Of a DNA stretch of 25,655 nucleotides, positions 23,801 to 25,655 are shown one piece after another; position 1 is the stretch's first letter, and every line of letters begins with the position of its first letter. Origin of the DNA: a virus; IMG/VR virus record IMGVR_UViG_3300023174_000591, positions 1 to 25,655 of that record; one strand, written 5' to 3'. Position numbers and translations under genes: made by a program. The notes under the pieces are model-generated. The model did no database searches, was not told the DNA's origin, and saw only the letters and a program-made list of their open reading frames with translations.

Positions 23801-23963
23801 AGACAGTGCAGGAGTTGAATCTTGCAGCCGATTTCTTTCGTCTTTAAAGAGTTACTTTAAGACTGTGATAGTAATAACTCACGTCGATGGAATAAAAGAT
23901 TCTGCAGACCATATACTAGAGATAACAAAAAACGAGAAGGATTCAAGGATGGAGTTTTCATGA
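20823..23963 (+). CDS. Single-chain Mre11-Rad50 (SbcD-SbcC; T4 gp47-gp46) fusion nuclease
   Basis: A 1046-residue protein uniting two subunits that are normally separate. Residues 1-~240 are the Mre11/SbcD phosphoesterase: D8 and H10 (ADVH), D44 (GGDIFH), N80-H81 (GNHD), H150 (TFHG) and D184/H186 (GDIH). Residues ~375 on are Rad50/SbcC: Walker A G404-S411 (GQNRTGKS), a long coiled coil (~560-930) with a C721-x6-C728 pair near its middle, a signature LCSGME near 953 and Walker B FFVIDEGFG. The complex processes DNA ends for recombination-driven replication. The start is TTG with AGGAG 7 bases upstream; it yields the typical IIAHTADVHI beginning. The stop overlaps the next gene (ATGATG). Coding switches from GC-rich to AT-rich around 21300-21430. 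Confidence 0.93.
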   Translation: MIIAHTADVHIRALSRHDEYRQVLKAFTEDCRSQKVDHIFIGGDIFHTKVTGISPEYIDFLTWWLNDMSTVAPVHMVLGNHDGNLVNLSRQDAVTPIVEAMKNPRVFLYKKSGIYNFAPGYNWCVFSCFNEEGWENVRPVPGEINIATFHGPVRGCVTETGWDINEEDITVDFFKDYNFCMLGDIHRQQFLGYRDGKPWIGYPGTPIQQNYSEELEHGYYLWDLINSSEWSVTNRLLPNPKPFVTIDWVGSLDKTLYLAEKCPQGTRFRIRSNVSITQNDVHLLTETLRASLGATEVTYKIDAQIDTKIVKENTVLLKKEDIRTPESMTSLLKSYYKDLGLSEDETNNLSDVSRTYLSQAATSEDISRYSKWSLRRLEWDNMFSYGENNVINFEKLNGIVGIFGQNRTGKSSIVGTLMYALFNSTDRGPVKNINICNIRKDFCSARVVLDHNGTSYVVERQTTKSANKKGVINASTSLNLFRMREDGEDMDDLCGEQRNDTEKTVRSLLGHPDDFLMTSLSAQGESNIFIHQGSSKRRSILSRFLDLDIFDRMHDLSSKEVTSIKSQLKNYPERNWEQIREQLKSEMSALENKIRELSDLSLEGQTSLALLREDLSKHASSPVTKEDVDVQQRRVEFLKRKSSDCNSQIEILENDVSKLQEKQDALQDLLDSIDVVFLRSKQETQRRLQSAITELKHLHDKEDTLLTSQRKSLNILDEVPCGDEYPSCKFIKDAHKNKSLFVEQEKRVKKALSVLEEAQKSFELVNDATVVSKIEKHEKAHQLLGKISLEISKKETDIAKILSACKSCSEDLKAAEKKLSDLQDSLLKEDNEESILIRTKMSEVSETIKDYDTQKLLCASRLGKLNSDLDKLEDEKKSRDNLLSNVRTHELVSNAFSKKGIPLLVIKNQLPLINSEVSKILQGIVDFTVEVESDEDTDSLEIYINYGDSRRIIELCSGMEKMISSIALRVAMLNVSALPRPDFFVIDEGFGALDSAGVESCSRFLSSLKSYFKTVIVITHVDGIKDSADHILEITKNEKDSRMEFS

Positions 23964-24241
23964 TGGAGTGGAAACAATATACAAGAGGTAGAGTCATTGC
24001 AGAACACCCCACTGGATTTTTGATTATTAAGCCTGAAGGTTATGAAGCAATAAATAACGTCTTTTGTCCTGTTTGCGGTTCTGTGATGGGAGGACCTCTT
24101 GACGATGAGTCGATGAACAAATTTAATTGTTGTGATTCATGTTCTACTTTTTGGGCTTATCCTAACAAAGAAAGATGGAAGGAAGGTTGGAGACCAACCG
24201 CTGAGGAAGTGATCAACAAATACAGCGTAAGTCATATTTAA
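23960..24241 (+). CDS. Small zinc-ribbon protein
   Basis: A 93-residue protein with two CxxC knuckles, C36-x2-C39 (CPVCG) and C58-x2-C61 (CDSC), 18 residues apart, the layout of a zinc ribbon. The N-terminal part (RGRVIAEHPTGFLIIKPEG) and the aromatic tail (WAYPNKERWKEGWRPTAEE) are highly patterned, and I recall similar proteins beside terminase genes of marine phages. The function is unknown; it might bind nucleic acid or a partner protein. Its ATG overlaps the previous stop (ATGA) with GGAG upstream, so it is likely translated with the MR fusion. The next gene starts 20 bases later. Confidence 0.78.
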   Translation: MMEWKQYTRGRVIAEHPTGFLIIKPEGYEAINNVFCPVCGSVMGGPLDDESMNKFNCCDSCSTFWAYPNKERWKEGWRPTAEEVINKYSVSHI

Positions 24242-24261
24242 ATCGCAGGAGAGTCGCATAT

Positions 24262-24651
24262 ATGCCCAAGACACTTAACATCAACGCCCTCGGACAAGCC
24301 ATAGACACAACTTGGGGACGTTCATCTACACCACAGTCATCTTCATACTCAGTCAAGGTGACTTTCTTGGGGTCGGACAGGCTCTTGGCTTCATATAAAG
24401 TCATCACTAATTTCGTTTCTGAAAAAGAAATGATATTAATGAAGAGGTCTTGCAAGGAAGAATCTCAAAGAGTCGTAAAAGAGTACATGGATCACGTCAA
24501 GTCAGTATACAAAGATTTAACAGGTGAATCTCTTTCGATCAAAGAAGTAAAAGAGAGCACGACTGATTCAATCGAGATAATCGGTTTTAATGTTCACAAT
24601 CCAAAAAGAACTGCGTACTATAGGAGCAAGACAGTTTTCGAGATTGCATGA
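24262..24651 (+). CDS. Conserved phage protein of unknown function upstream of terminase
   Basis: A 129-residue protein with a beta-rich first half (SYSVKVTFLGSDRLLASYKV), a charged helix (EKEMILMKRSCKEESQRVVK) and a second beta part (SIEIIGFNVHNPKRTAYY). From memory, a similar protein (ILMKR and IGFNVHNPKRTAYYR elements) is found next to the terminase in other large phages; I cannot assign a function. The start is ATG with AGGAG at 24247-24251. Its stop overlaps the terminase start by four bases (ATGA), suggesting coupled translation and a packaging or particle role. Confidence 0.75.
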   Translation: MPKTLNINALGQAIDTTWGRSSTPQSSSYSVKVTFLGSDRLLASYKVITNFVSEKEMILMKRSCKEESQRVVKEYMDHVKSVYKDLTGESLSIKEVKESTTDSIEIIGFNVHNPKRTAYYRSKTVFEIA

Positions 24652-25655
24652 CCGTGGGAATACCATCTAGACAGCTCATTGTTTCTGAAATTCTGAAGTG
24701 CGGAAAAGATCCTTCGTACTTTATGAAGAAGTACTGCAAGATTCAGCATCAGCTGAGAGGCTTAATACCCTTTGACACTTATGATTTTCAGGACAATTGT
24801 GTAAAAGACTTCCAGAAACACCGATTTAACATTGTTCTTAAGTCTAGACAGCTGGGTCTCTCTACTGTCTCTGCTGCTTATGTAGTTTGGTACGCGATAT
24901 TTAAGAAAGACAAGAACATCCTCGTCATCGCCACCAAGCTTAATACTGCCATCAACTTCGTCAAGAAGGTTAAGACAATGTTGGACGGATTACCTCCTTG
25001 GCTTTTGCTCACAAAGTTTGAACCCACTAAGCAATCTATAAGATTTGACAATGGATCTACAATAACAGCAGTTCCGACTTCTCCTGATGCAGGTCGTTCT
25101 GAAGCTTTGGCACTTCTTATTGTTGACGAAGCCGCATTCATTAGAGATTTCGACGACATTTGGACTTCACTCTATCCGACTCTCTCTACCGGTGGTTCTG
25201 CAATCATCTTGTCCACACCTAATGGTGTTGGAGGACAATACTACAAGCTGTGGACTGAAGCAGAATCCGGAGCGAATGATTTTAATCCCATAAGGCTTCC
25301 GTGGGATGTCCATCCAGAACACAACCAGGAGTGGTTCAACAAGGAGACTAGAAATCTCACTAAGAGACAGATAGCTCAAGAATTTCTATGCGACTTCATA
25401 TCTTCTGGAGACACATTCCTTCAGCCTACTGAATTTGAAAAATTAAGAGGACTGATCAGACCACCTCTTTTAAAAGAAGGGCCTCAGAACGGAATTTGGG
25501 TGTGGAAAAATCCCGAGCATGGTCGAAAATATGTCATTTCTGCAGATGTTTCTCGAGGAGATTCTTCTGACTTTTCTGCTTTTCATGTTATAGACTATGA
25601 GAATTGTGTAGTCTGTGCAGAATTCATGGGAAAGATACCACCAGATAGATTTGCA
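24648..25655 (+). CDS. terL: Terminase large subunit (T4 gp17-like), 5' part
   Basis: The first 336 residues of a packaging ATPase-nuclease, open to the right edge. YDFQ (Q48) fits the adenine-binding Q motif. The Walker A region reads LKSRQLGLST (64-73). Walker B is LLIVDEAAF (D160, E161), and ILSTPNG (187-193) is the coupling motif III. The nuclease domain begins with VISADVSRGDSSDF, D300 being its first metal-binding Asp. The remaining nuclease acids lie beyond the window. The enzyme cuts concatemeric DNA and pumps it into the prohead. Walker A departs from the T4 form: leucine replaces the usual lysine before Ser/Thr, while a lysine sits at the start of the motif, as in some other viral terminases. 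The ATG overlaps the previous stop. Confidence 0.93.
   Translation, partial: MTVGIPSRQLIVSEILKCGKDPSYFMKKYCKIQHQLRGLIPFDTYDFQDNCVKDFQKHRFNIVLKSRQLGLSTVSAAYVVWYAIFKKDKNILVIATKLNTAINFVKKVKTMLDGLPPWLLLTKFEPTKQSIRFDNGSTITAVPTSPDAGRSEALALLIVDEAAFIRDFDDIWTSLYPTLSTGGSAIILSTPNGVGGQYYKLWTEAESGANDFNPIRLPWDVHPEHNQEWFNKETRNLTKRQIAQEFLCDFISSGDTFLQPTEFEKLRGLIRPPLLKEGPQNGIWVWKNPEHGRKYVISADVSRGDSSDFSAFHVIDYENCVVCAEFMGKIPPDRFA

Noticed and set aside
1-25655. CRISPR arrays, tRNAs, insertion sequences, integrase or attachment sites
   Set aside because: No regularly spaced repeats, cloverleaf-like sequence in gaps, transposase motifs or flanking repeats were found by eye.

Overview
The window is a gene-dense piece of a large tailed bacteriophage (Caudoviricetes). 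The evidence is a T4 gp17-type terminase large subunit, a T4 gp4-type head-completion nuclease, a phage-type Mre11/Rad50 (T4 gp47/gp46) nuclease, a stand-alone zinc-finger/TOPRIM primase, a PIN-PhoH protein and about 14.6 kb of long virion-protein genes packed end to end. Resemblance to families I know from marine large phages suggests an aquatic host, but that is from memory and not shown by the sequence. I see no tRNA, rRNA, CRISPR array, insertion sequence or integrase. No stretch over 300 bases lacks a gene; the longest gap is about 100 bases (20720-20822).

Layout. (A) 1-2060: the 3' part of a DinG/XPD-family helicase, a small histone H1-like protein gene with its own apparent promoter and terminator, a small charged protein, and the only minus-strand gene, which encodes a sigma-70 region 4-like DNA-binding protein. 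(B) 2046-3523: a near-consensus promoter and a PIN-PhoH protein. (C) 3573-18165: six virion genes, probably tail or baseplate, mostly AT-rich and in part translationally coupled. They contain Fn3-like domains, one LamG-like lectin domain, an N-terminal module shared by two of the proteins and a C-terminal module shared by another two. (D) 18196-20719: a GC-rich block with the head-completion nuclease, a RuvC-like resolvase, a small tandem-repeat protein (own promoter and terminator) and the primase. (E) 20823-25655: an Mre11-Rad50 fusion in one polypeptide, a zinc-ribbon protein, a conserved unknown and the 5' part of the terminase. Three of these junctions are overlaps or short gaps, so recombination and packaging genes appear to be co-expressed.

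How the parts fit: the helicase, primase, MR nuclease and resolvase would serve replication and recombination; the resolvase, MR nuclease, head-completion nuclease and terminase would finish and package concatemeric DNA; the long operon builds the tail and its receptor-facing parts; the sigma-like and histone-like proteins are candidates for controlling transcription and DNA structure. Four candidate sigma-70-type promoters share one geometry: the predicted transcript start falls just before the ribosome binding site or on the start codon. The most notable observations are the single-chain Mre11-Rad50 fusion, a GC-rich island whose edges fall inside two genes, the sigma-like gene whose start overlaps the phoH promoter, and the two-repeat protein at 19240. 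I do not see a clearly new multi-gene system such as a defence island.
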